In this document: piece after piece, positions 22,495 to 32,929 of the stretch
Layout of the letters: every line of letters starts with the position of its first letter
How positions within the stretch are numbered: position 1 is the stretch's first letter
The notes under the pieces: model-generated
The model's input: the letters and a program-made list of their open reading frames with translations, nothing else
What the model was told of the DNA's origin: nothing
Databases searched by the model: none
Position numbers and translations under genes: made by a program
Assembly: GCA_050084985.1 (NCBI GenBank)
Contig: JBITNC010000001.1
Coordinates: 17,174,001-17,238,000, forward strand
Source of the DNA: Nageia nagi
Lineage: Eukaryota > Pinophyta
Length of the DNA: 64,000 bases
Reading direction: 5' to 3'

Positions 22495-23881
22495 CTGATG
22501 CCCCATTTTTTGCATTGAAATGGTCATTCCAATACATATCAGATATATAGAATAAAGATGAGAAACAAACAAAAATGCGATTGTGCCAAATCTATGACCA
22601 TTTTTTTTATGTATCTTATAAATTAAGAAAATCCAAAACAGTATTCTACCCCCTTCCATACCTTTACAACCAATTCTAATTGCCATACTATCTTCCATCC
22701 TCTACTTGCTCAAAGATGCAATGTTAAACAGAAGAAAACCAAAGATATATCTATTTGAATAAGCCTAATTGAGTTTAGGCTTGTATACACCATAAGGAAA
22801 CTGCTCTAATATTTATAATGAGGATGGTCCCATGCAAAAATTTAAGTACTCGCTACCATAAAATTAGAATCTTCCTCTGAAATTGCAGATTTGAAATAAC
22901 TTAAAGATAAGAAAGAAATTTCCTGAACTTAAGTTTCTGGAGGGGGTTGAATTTTTCTGGCAGTAGCTTAAGAAATTTCTATCATACGGCAGATTTTAGT
23001 TTATTTGAAATATTAAAACATTTTTTCATTCAAACAATAACTTAAAAGATAACAAAGAAATTTCTTTGACTTTGAAAAGTTTCTGGAGGGGCCTGAAATT
23101 TTCTGGCAGTCCATTTACAAAATTCTACCATGCAGCAGGTTTTAGTTGATTTAAAATTTTTAAAACATTTTTCCATTCAAAAATAACTTACAGATAACAA
23201 AGAAATTTCCTAAACTTCAAAAAATTTCTAGAGGGGGCTGAAATTTTCTAGCAGTAGATTAAGAGAATTCTACCATACGGCAGGTTTTAGCTGATTTGAA
23301 ATTTTAAAAACACTTTTCCATTCAAACAATAACTTAAAGATAACAAAGAAATTTCCTAAACTTTTGGAAAATTTCTGGAGGGGCCTGAAATTTTCTGGCA
23401 GTAGCTTAAGAAAATTCTATCATATGGCAGGTTCTAGATGATGCGAAATTTTAAAACACTTTTCCATGCAAACAATAACTTAAGATAACAAAGAAATTTC
23501 CTGAACTTAAAAAAGTTTCTGGCAGTAACTCGGTAAAATTCTACCATATGGTAAGTTCTAGTTGATTTAAAATTTTAAAACAGTTTTCCATTCAAACGAT
23601 AACTTAGAAGTTTCCTAAGTATAAGCAAATTCTTCACCTTGGATGGGACCATTTTACTGCTACAACTGCCTAAATTTTAGACTGGCACTTGGTTAGAATT
23701 TTCGGTAAGCCCCCCTTTATGGCAAAATGAGGTGAAACTACCAAGAAAGGCTAGAAACAAGGTACCCTTCAAATCTTCTTCAAAGAGAAAACTCTTTCCA
23801 ACAAACAATTCCAATTTAGAATTATAACCTAAGAAACAAGAAAGAAAAAATCTTACTCAAGTGACCAGAATCGGTCCTTAC
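22495..23881 (-). other. Intron of the F-box gene
   Basis: The donor is CCAAG|GTAAGG at 23881 and the acceptor CATCAG at 22495, both phase 1, with a T-rich tract upstream of the acceptor on the minus strand. More than half of it is a tandem repeat (22890-23620). The Arabidopsis relatives I recall lack an intron here, so the intron is a lineage difference to check. Confidence 0.75.
22890..23620. repeat. Tandem repeat in the F-box intron, about 145-bp unit, 5 copies plus a partial
   Basis: Each unit contains GATAACAAAGAAATTTCCT, then TTTCTGGAGGGGCCTGAAAT, TTTTCTGGCAGTAG, ATTCTACCATA(C/T)GGCAGGTTTTAG and TTTTCCATTCAAACAATAACTT. Unit starts fall at 22906, 23048, 23193, 23339 and 23484, with a partial sixth near 23598. 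The period is 142-146 bp. Copies differ by scattered substitutions and small deletions. Confidence 0.9.
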
Positions 23882-24422
23882 CTTGGACAGGCATTATTTT
23901 CTCCAAATCACATTCCTGATCTCTCTGATCTTTAGAAGGATTGAAGACTGAAGAAGCTCCAAGAATAACACAGCTCTCCAGAGAACTCCCAAACTCAGCC
24001 TTCCATTTCAATAGCACACCATCTTCCATGCACAGTTCACCACCAGGAAGTTCAATCCTCAAATTCTGAACCTCCTTGAAACTCCTCAAGACTTCACCAG
24101 GAGAATGGTGGGAAACCTCAGCAACCATGGATTTCTTGGAACCAAAAAAGCTTTGCAATGTATGTAATGGCCTTAAAATACCACCTACCATAACTCTCAT
24201 AAGGTTGCTCCAAATCCCCCTGCTCCTCGTAGTGTTGCCAACGCTAGTCTCTTCTTCACTGGATATGACACAGTCCACCTTCACTACTACATTTTGTACT
24301 TGTAGGCCTATGCTGTAGAACCTCTTTGATACTGCGCAGCACCGGCCTAAGCCCTTGATGTCACCAAATTTGTTGAATATTAGAAGCACAACTGAATCAG
24401 GGATCCTATCAAAATGATCCGT
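23882..24422 (-). CDS. F-box protein (At5g46170/At4g18380-like), exon 1, apparent start codon lost
   Basis: N-terminal part with the F-box itself: DHFDRIPDSVVLLIFNKFGD then IKGLGRCCAVSKRF, followed by VQNVVVKVDCVIS, which leads in this family into a variable acidic/serine linker. Then come GGILRPLHTLQSFFGSKKS, HHSPGEVLRSFKEVQNLRIE and DGVLLKWKAEFGSSLESCVILGASSV. The exon ends in a CAAG|GTAAGG donor. The frame is open, but there is no in-frame ATG between the upstream stop and the F-box. The triplet before DHFDRIPD is ACG (24422-24420), where ATG would make a natural MDHFDR start. The first ATG nearby (near 24446) is in another frame. The gene may therefore be start-damaged, use a non-ATG start, or hold a sequence error. 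Otherwise it looks intact. Confidence 0.88.
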
Positions 24423-25820
24423 AGATGGATTGTACCCATGTTTGGATCAATATAGCCCTAGTCAGAAGTGAATCTTCAATAACTCTTGAATGTCAATGAT
24501 TCCCGTCATCAAATTCCCCTCAAAATCTCATTTTAATCCCAATCTTGAACATTTTTCAAATAAAAACATGTTCAGACCTCGTCGAACCATACCCAAATCA
24601 TCCTGGCTCAAAAAGCTGCTAACTTCAACTAAATTCCAATATTTCTTCAACACAACACATGAGCCCAACCCGACCTTGTTTAGGTCGAAATTATCTGTGA
24701 CAAACTCATTCAAAACCCACTCTTCAACACGTTTTTCAATCCCAAACATGTATTAACCTTGCTGAACCGAACCTAAATCATCACGTTTAACAAAAATCCT
24801 ACCTTTGGCCCATTCCAACATTACATAAAACCCATATCACATCTACAACATCAGAACAGAACCCAGGCTTATGAAATCTTCCTCTAAAACTCATTAAAAA
24901 CCCAATCTTCCCCATTTCCTCAATTCCAAGAATGTCCAGACCTCATTGAACCACATCCAGATACGAAAAATCTGAACTTTGGCCCATTACAACATTTTCC
25001 AACCCCATAACAAGCATTCAAGCCAAACCAACCTAAAAGAGCCTGCAAAAAACCACCAAAGGCATTCAAATCCCAAAACACTTGCTCAAGAAAAGAATCA
25101 CCACAACCTCATTCAAGGCCAAAACTGCAACAGTTCTTCAGTTCCAAACATTTATAGACCAACACAAAACCACACAAACATTTCTCCAACCCCATATCAA
25201 ATATCTACTCCAACCCAACTCGAAAAAACCTACCACAAAATCATTTAAATACAACCATGAAAAAATCAATCCAGACCAAACTCTAAAAAAATAAACCCCT
25301 TCAAATTCGTTATACTTCAACTTTCTTGGAAGAGTATATTCCAACATTCGTGGAAAAATACGCTCATTGGAACACATACCTCGATTGTTCTGCCTCATTC
25401 CCTCATTGATACATTCCAAGAACATTTTTTTCCACATTCTATGAATATTCCACATCAAATGTTCTCCACCACACATTTACCCACCTTATACTCCTAGTGC
25501 AAATCTCTATCATTTCTTCAACACCCTGATTTTTTTTTTCTTCTTATCACAGCGTCTTAGTCCACACCCAACACCACCATCACAGCACAAGACAAGTTTT
25601 CTCCACGATTTCGGCGCCAATACAGGCTCAAATTACTGTTTTGGCATAGTTCTAGGCCTTTTTTGCGCCAAAATATCTGACTTTGGGTTCTCCAGTTACA
25701 AATTTCAATGGAGATTTATTGCACCAGAGTTACAATGCTGTGAATCTGCTCCATAAGAATGCATTTATTAGATTATGGGGCCACACCCATGACTTCTGAG
25801 CTTCACATTTCGGCGCTCCC
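24423..25820 (-). promoter_or_regulatory. Upstream region of the F-box gene with E2F-like motifs
   Basis: Three E2F-type boxes lie 1.2-1.4 kb upstream of the coding start: TTTCGGCGCCAA at 25609, TTTTTTGCGCCAAAA at 25659 and TTTCGGCGC at 25808 (core TTTSGCGC on either strand). E2F sites mark S-phase and cell-cycle genes in plants. Between them and the coding exon sits the G-poor repeat of 24510-25300. The transcription start is not determined, and a long 5' leader or leader intron is possible. Confidence 0.35.
24510..25300. repeat. G-poor degenerate tandem repeat, about 185-190 bp unit
   Basis: Blocks CTCATT(A/C)AAAACCCA-TCTTC, AATCCCAA-CATGT(C/T)CAGACCT, GAACC(A/G)-ACC(C/T)AAATC and TTTGGCCCATTACAACATT recur from about 24516, 24705, 24890 and 25070. 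The plus strand is almost free of G runs, a marked strand bias. Open frames on both strands here (24490-24756, 24528-24749, 25138-25476) follow from the bias and the repeat and are not genes. Confidence 0.55.
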
Positions 25821-27801
25821 AAGGCAAATACCCATAGTATGGCTAAAAAGAAAATTGAAGTAAAAATAAATTAACTACTTTTATGCAATGCCAGTTGCAC
25901 CCATGTCAGCCATGTTAAGCCAAGGAAAGGGATTAAGCAATGTGGTGAAGATCATAATAATTTACACTTTCTGTTTTTAGTGATTATCACATTAGTGATT
26001 GGATGGCACCAATTATGAGAGTACTTTAGATATCCAATTAAACTATGTCAAAAGTACTTTATGATGAACACTATCTTATGATATCCAATTGTAGAAAAAT
26101 ATGATAAATATCATAATCAAGAGTACATCACGCTAAGTTAATACATAAGATGAAGTAGTTCAAGAAAAGTATAAAACTTTCTTGTTTTAGATAACATTTG
26201 CTTAAAATAAAATAAACTTTGAAATGATTTGTTATTAAAGATTTGAGTTTTGTTTTTTAAATTTTGATTTGATTCAAAAATAATATTATAGCATTTATTA
26301 TATCTTTAAAGAAGATAATATTATTTTTCTAAGATATTTTATTTAAAAAATAAGGTCACTCTTCTAAGATTAGGAAAGAATACAAATAAAAAAAGTCGAA
26401 TTAGTGTTTAAGTGATTGTTTTTAAATATGTTATAAAATCTTAAATTATTTTGATAAGTGATAATAAGATCATTATAACAGCAATATTTTTATATATATG
26501 TAGCTAAATTCAAGTATTTAACATGTATTAAATATAAAATATTAAGGAGATCATTTGTAGAGCATGGGTAACCCTCTATAAACTCTAATTATAACGATGA
26601 CTTATTGTTTGAACGCTCGACAAGAAGGGATTGTCAAGGGATGGAAAGATGCTATTATGGGGGTGTTGTTAAAGATAGACTTGGAGGATGTGACTTTTGA
26701 TTTGTTGAGAAAGACTAAGAGGTTTACGAAGTTATTGAGAGGACAAAGTTGCATTCTCTAGAGGTATTTATGGATGATGAAGATCAATTTGCTATTAATG
26801 TAATGATGTTTCTTTGGTAGGTCATATTGAAAAGCAAAGCAAAAAGTTGTACTTGGGACTTGATGAGGCTTTAAGGGTGCTTTTTGGATGATCCTTGATA
26901 TCCTAGCGAGGCAACATTGGGCCTATATCTTTTCTATTCTACAATCAAAAGTATGCATGTTGTGAGCACTAGAAAGAAGGATCGAGTGACCATAGTCATG
27001 AGCTTCTGTTGAGGTGTTACAAGGATTCATATCTTATAGATATATGAAGAGGTTTTGAGGTCTCAAGGGGTGGATGATGAAGCGAGGTTCATAGTTGGGA
27101 AAGGAGACAAAGGAATCCTCAAATAGGGTTTGGAGGAGGAATGATGGTCAATGTTTTTATTTTTTTTAAGGGTAGTAGAACCTATTCAAAACCCATATAG
27201 GTAAGGCCATGTCTATGTTTAGGCAAGAGGTATGATGCAACACCTTTCTCTCTTTATTCTCTTGATGAAGATCTTAGTTAGAGGAGGAGCCTACTTTAAT
27301 TGGTTTGATCTTTAGAGGAGGAAGGGACCTTCGTAGAACTATTTTTCAGAGGCTATGATGTTTTGCTACTATTTGCTTTTATTTTTCGATCTAATTTTTT
27401 AAATTTTTTTTGCTATTAGCTTCTTTTGGGTGGGGTTGAGGTTTCTAAAGCCTATTTTTTTTATGATTTTAGCCTTGATCCTTGCACTAGGATGTGGCAA
27501 ATCTTCGGAGGTAGGGAGATGATCTCTAAGAGGTGGCAAATTTTAAAGAGGCTCTTTTCATATTCAAATAATATTCTTGTTAAAGGGACTAATAATATTG
27601 ATTTATTTTTAGTAATGTTTTAACGTAGATGTATTTTATGTTTGGGATTAGGAGATTTGTATATCATATTTAAAATCCTAATGGGAATTTGTATTGATCC
27701 AATTTCAAGCTTATTGAATATCTACCGAACCAGTGTAAAAGGTTATGAATCTTTTCAAAATCTTTGTTTCTACTTCTAACAGTAAAAAAATATGTATTAA
27801 A
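25821..27801. other. Intergenic sequence, nothing recognised
   Basis: 25840-26560 is AT-rich. 26590-27400 is purine-rich on the plus strand, with fragmentary frames but no family match. It may be an eroded transposon. The left target duplication of element A lies at its end (TTAAA, 27797-27801). Confidence 0.4.
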
Positions 27802-28260
27802 TGTTAGAATTTGTAATGTAATATTGAGTAAATATTTCTCCTTAATGTAAATTCACTTAATACTTAAAGTATCATTAGATACCTTAAAGTATTAAGGGAA
27901 TAAAAATAGGAGAAAGATTAAAAATAGGTAAAAGATTAAAAAATAGAAAATGGATTAATTATAGAGTAGGTTTCTTCTTATATAAAGAGAAGAACCATCC
28001 CCTTCTTTAGTTACACAATTGTAATGCAAGCTTTGCTATAGGTTTAAAGTATAAGAGAGAGAAGAGATTTTGTAAAAGAAGTCCTTGAGAATAAGAAGAT
28101 CTTAGTTAGTGGACGTACTCCTAAGGAGAGAGGAACCACTTTATGTCTTGTGTTATTTGTGTGATTGGCTTTAGTTATTATGCTATTGTGTTGATGTTTA
28201 GAGAGTCTTCTTGAGATCTTAGGAGATAAAAAGTTAATTTAGAAAGGGTTAATTTCTTGA
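27802..28260 (+). repeat. 5' LTR of element A
   Basis: It starts TGTTAGAATTTGTAATG and ends AATTTCTTGA (the partner ends CTTCA). The TATA box is CTTATATAAAGAG near 27978. GTGGACGTACTCC...GGAACCAC at 28109-28140 is the stem-forming motif near the start of R. Confidence 0.9.
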
Positions 28261-28262
28261 AG

Positions 28263-28274
28263 TGGTATTAAAGC
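28263..28274 (+). other. Primer-binding site of element A
   Basis: TGGTATTAAAGC lies two bases past the LTR, two changes from the initiator-Met site TGGTATCAGAGC. Confidence 0.8.
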
Positions 28275-29165
28275 TATTCTTGGAGGCTCCTCTTCAGCAT
28301 CCGTGAAGGTCCATTCCTCCTCCTTCTCCATCTACTTTGTTAAGGTAAAAGGGTTTGAAGGTATAATCACATACCTCTTCTTTGTTAACTTTTGCTTTTA
28401 TTACTAACCATTTTTTTTTAGTTACATGAGGATGAGGTTAACGATAGCAAAATTTGATTAAAGTAGATAATATACCGCTATACTAACATATTAGTTTAAT
28501 ATATGTTATTGCTATGCATTATTTTAGTTTATTAGTTGTAATTTTTTAAGTAAAATTGGCTAATGTGTAGCAATAATATGTTTTAAGTAAATTTGCTTAA
28601 ATTTAGTAATAATAGATTATTATAACTTAAATTTGCAAGTTTTTACTTAATGTACAAGTGGGTAAATTTTTTACAATTTTTTTCTATCTATAATGCTATT
28701 ATTGCAAATTTTTTTTACTACTATGTATGTATAAATAAAAATAAAAATAAAAATGCATCTTTTACAATTTGTACAAAAAAAAAATTGTATTTTTACAGTT
28801 TATTAAACAAACTATTTTTTTTTCATTTTTTAATAAATACATATATATAAATATTTTTTTTATTATTTTTTAACATTTTTTAAAGTCCCAACCCTTTAAG
28901 GGTTACGTGTGGCAAGCTTGCTAGCGCACCCCCTTGTAGGGGTTGTGTGCAATGGTAGCCAACACTCCCCTTTATGGGGGTTACGCACGATGGTAGCTGA
29001 CGCCCCCCTTGTGGGGGTTACGCGCGATGATAACCAACACTTCCCCCTTTGAGGGTTGCGCACGACAACTGACCGATGCACCCCCTTGGGGAGGTTGTGC
29101 ACGACGACTAGCTTGTGCCATCCCCTTGGTTTTAATTTAAAAAAAAATAAAAAAATTCAATTATA

Positions 29166-29196
<31 letters not shown>

Positions 29197-30638
29197 ATTC
29201 CTACATTTTTTTATAAAAAAATTATTATTTTTTTTAAGAGGGAATCATTCTTAGAAAAAACTGGAAAGTTTTTTTAGGGATTATTTTTTTAGTAAGAATG
29301 AATTATTGGTTTGGTCTAATTTAAAGTATTTTTTTAGCTTAATATTTATTTATTTATTTGTTATTTTTAAGTGAATTTTTTAAATGCAAGTTTAAAAAAA
29401 AAATAACAATAACAAAGCATGTCTTTAAGGTAAAAAGTGAGGATTAATTATGCATTATTTTAGAAATTTTATGCATGAATTAGTGTTAATTAATTATGCA
29501 TGGATGGAGTAATGTTGTATGCATAGATTAATGATTTATTGTCTTAATGCATGTTTATTGCACACATGTGGTTGGATAATTTTTTTTGCCTTATTTTTTA
29601 TCCTAATGCATATTGCTAAATGGATAAAAATTTTAATGCATGGTTTATTATATTGACCTTATACATGTGATTGGATAAAAGTTCAGTTAAATACTTGCTT
29701 ATGAATGCTATGTTAAATTGCAAATAAGAAATTATTTTAAGTCCATTTTTTAAGTTACAAGAGGGAGAATTCCTCATTTTTGATAATGAACCTTTGTAAA
29801 GAGATCCATCAGGGGTTGTGATAAAATCCATTCGACTCTTAGGCTCATTTGTTATTACTTAAAATTAATGAACTTTTGTAAAGAGATCCATTAGGAGTTG
29901 TAACACAATCCATTGGACTCTTTGGTTCATACTTATGGATGATGTGGGATGTAGTTTCATTTTCAAATCAATTTATTTATTTTGCACTTTTACTTTATAT
30001 GCAAAGTATGTGAACATTGAAAATTGTTTCATCCTAAAATGAACACATTTGCATGTTTTTTCTCGTAACATGACTTGTTTGGAGAGCCATGAGGTAAGGA
30101 TAAGGTGGATTGGAGCCTTTTAATCTGATGATCCAAATGGTGAAAAGTTTGTACTTCTTAATTGCCCCTAAGTTCTCTGTTGGTCTAGATTTAACTCTAT
30201 ATATGTGGAAAGGCATGTGTGTAGTGATGCCACATATCCGCTCGTCCATTTAGAGATTATCCTAATAACCTAAGAGAAAAATTGAAAATTTAATCAAGAT
30301 AATTAATTTTATCGATCTGACATACATCATAACCTTGGAAAATAGCTTGTACTTCTCTTTATGAGAGTATATCACTACCCAAGGGGAACTGGTTGAGGAT
30401 TGGTAGGTCCTAGGCTCCTTGCTATCATTCGAGTGAAGGCCTAATTTTGACAAGAAAATAAGCCTCAACTTCTCCCTCTCTTCGGTTATACTTGGTGTCG
30501 AAGATGTTGGATGCATGATTATTATTCTTGTTAACAATTAAGCATTTGATTTGTTGAATAGTTTTTAAACTTGTATTTATTTTTAAATGCAACATGTATG
30601 TTTACTTTATTTATCTTCTTTATATTATTTTATAGCAA
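28275..30638 (+). other. Long non-coding leader of element A
   Basis: About 2.36 kb separates the primer site from the gag start. It has an AT-rich first half, a GC-rich minisatellite (28886-29125), a (TA)n tract near 29160-29200, and a tail at 30360-30500 that is homologous to the minus-strand leader of element B (shared GGTTGAGGATTGGTAG, GTGAAGGCCTAATTTT, CAAGAAAATAA, CCTCAACT). The sharing shows that at least the gag-proximal leader is a family trait and not a later insertion. Confidence 0.65.
28886..29125 (+). repeat. GC-rich minisatellite of hairpin units in the element A leader
   Basis: About six units of 37-42 bp follow the pattern CCCCCTTGTGGGGGTTACGCACGA-TGGTAGC-GACGC. Each starts with a CCCC(C)TT(x)GGGG(G) inverted repeat. 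Units begin near 28886, 28928, 28966, 29005, 29042 and 29080. It is the most GC-rich patch in this part of the window. The minus-strand open frame 28896-29102 is an artefact of the repeat. Confidence 0.8.
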
Positions 30639-31440
30639 TGGGAGACTCTTTTGCATCCAAGCATATCTTGGATGGTTCTAACTATGGTATTTGGGAACCA
30701 AGGATGAAGGTAGAACTTCAAGCATGAAAACTTTGGATGATTGTTAATGAAAACCAAGTTGCTCCATCTAGGGAGAAGGAACTTGAAGCTTATAATACTA
30801 AGAATGATTTGGCAACTTCTATGATCTTTCATGTAGTTTCAGATGAGATCCTCTTCATGATATCTTCAAATATCGCAAAGGAAGCTTGAGATAAACTAAA
30901 GAGTATCTACCTTGGTACTAAATTTTTTAGGAGGTTCACCATTCTTCAGAAGTTACTTCAAGCACATCAAGAGGAAAATGAAAATGTGGTTATATGTCTA
31001 AATAAGATTGTTGACCTTAGGGCTCAGCTTGTGGGTTGTGGTTGCAATTGGATCAACAATGAGTTTTTGACTTTCATCATCCTCCAAAGCCTCTTTGCTA
31101 ATTTTAGTCAGTTTGTGACTATTATTGAAACTAAGCTTGATGATGAAAAAGAAGTGTTCTTGAAAAATACATCAAGGCTTCTCTTGAAGCATGAGGAAAC
31201 ACTTAATAATAAAATGTTGATCATCACTCTTAAGAATCCATTTATGGCATTTGGTCAAATGAAGCCTCACTTCAAAAATAAGAACCATAACCAAAAGAAA
31301 GGTTATTATGCTCTTAAGAAGAATTCAAGAATGGTGGGAATAATAAGAATTCTAATAATGGTAAGTCTAAGGAAACCAACATCAAATTTGATGAAAATTG
31401 TAATTTTTGTAACCGCTACGGTCATAAGGAAGCTAATTGC
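30639..31440 (+). pseudogene. Element A gag (capsid and zinc knuckle)
   Basis: It starts at ATGGGAGACTC (MGDSFASKHILDGSNYGIWE...), a typical copia gag opening with GSNY-(x)-W. Capsid follows with RRFTILQKLLQ and NKIVDLRAQLVGCGCNWIN. The zinc knuckle CNFCNRYGHKEANC (CX2CX4HX4C) is intact at 31399-31440. TGA stops replace expected Trp codons at about 30726 and 30889, and one frameshift occurs near 31330. Gag packages the element RNA. This copy cannot make it. Confidence 0.9.
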
Positions 31441-32860
31441 TTAAAAAAAAATAAAGATCAAAGTGAAAAAGGATCTGAAAAACCAAACAAATCTAATAAT
31501 AAGAAGAATAAGAATTTTGCTTATGTTGCTACCTTTTACTCCAAGTCTCGAACTTTGGCAAATGATTGGATTATTGATTCTAGATACACTAATCACATGT
31601 GTTTTGAAAAAGATAAGTTTGAAAACTTTCATAAGTATAGAAAAGATGCAGTTTTGATAGGTGATAGTTCAGTCCTTGAAGTTCAAGGTATTGAGAGTGT
31701 GTTGATACAAAGGAAGATTCTTGAGAATGTGCTTTATGTGCCTAAACTCACTATGAATCTCCTTTCCATAATTTAGGTTGCAAAGAAGGGTTACTCCTTT
31801 AAGTTTAACTCACACTCTTGGTGCATGAAATAGGGCCTTACCACTTTGGTGAAAGGTTTAGTAGAAGATGACATTGTGGGTGAATCTCCAACAAAGATGT
31901 GCTTGCAACTAATGTTTGTTCTAAAGGTAATCTTTGACACCATCAATTAGGTCATCTAAACCATAAGAATATTCAAGTCATGAAAGATCATGAACTTATG
32001 GAAGGTTTGCCTACAATATCACCTACAATTGGTCTTTGTGAGAAGTGTATTTTAGGTAAAATGAATAAGTAAATTTTTTTAAAAGATAAGGTAACTAGAA
32101 CAATTCAACCTCTTCAGCTTGTGAATATAGATTTGATGGATCCATTTCCAACTAAATCGCTTAGGGGAGCATCTTATGTCTTGACCTTTATTAATGACTT
32201 TAGCAAGATGATATTTGGTTATATCATAGAGCACAATGATCAAACCTTTGATAGGTTCAAAGATTTTAAAACCTTGGTAGAACATCAATCTAGATTCAAA
32301 ATCAAGATGTTAAGATCTGATAATGGAGATGAGTATAATAGCAATGAATTCAATGATTTTTGTACCAAGTATGAAATCAAGAGGTAGTTTACTATCCCTT
32401 ATACTCCTCAATAGAATGGTGTTGCTGAAAGGAAGAATACAACCATTCAAGAAATGACAAGATGTATGTTGGAAGATCTTCCTAGCTTCTTATGAGGTGA
32501 AGCTGTAAATACTATAATTTACATTTTAAATACGTGTCTTATGAAAGCAATTGAAGGTAAAATTCTATATGAGGCATGGATAGGAAAAAAACCTAACATC
32601 TCTTATTTTAGGGTCTTTAGTTGTGATGCTTATGCCTTTGTTATTCTTGATAAAAGAAATAATCTTGATAAGAGATCCAAAAAGTATATCTTTGTTAGCT
32701 GTGATAATCAACATAGAGGCTACAAGCTATATCAACCTTCTTCCCATACAATATTTGTGTCAATGGATGTAAAGTTTAATGAACTACATGAAGATTCTAC
32801 TTCTTATGAGAACCTTGATGAGGGTGATGATTCCTCTATTACTCTTAACTAGTTGGATGT
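31441..32860 (+). pseudogene. Element A protease and integrase
   Basis: The protease region has DWIIDSRYTNHM at about 31563, where the catalytic DSG of copia proteases has become DSR. LENVLYVPKLTMNLLSI follows. The integrase N-terminal zinc region is HQLGHLNHKNI-(x)-CEKCILGK near 31940-32060. The core shows a first-Asp block (NIDLMDPF), LRSDNGDEY with the second Asp near 32320, and GVAERKNTT with the catalytic Glu near 32425. The tail has YEAWIGKKPNISYFRVFSC. Stops occur at TAG codons after EIKR and in PYTPQ-stop-NG, and at TGA in SFL-stop-GEA. The last is a TGG-type change. Confidence 0.9.
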
Positions 32861-32929
32861 CAGTGTGGATTTATCATTTAAGGAACAAAACTCTAACATA
32901 AAGGATAAAAAGGAGTGTGACCATTAATA

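Noticed and set aside
25138-25476. 112-aa minus-strand frame and neighbouring frames upstream of the F-box gene
   Set aside because: They arise from the strand-biased repeat. No domain, and several overlapping frames on both strands.
28896-29102. Minus-strand 68-aa frame with repeated RNP-like motifs
   Set aside because: The frame is produced by the 39-bp minisatellite and has no independent support.
30262-30537. Minus-strand 91-aa frame near the element A gag
   Set aside because: It is antisense to the leader region that is conserved with element B. No domain.
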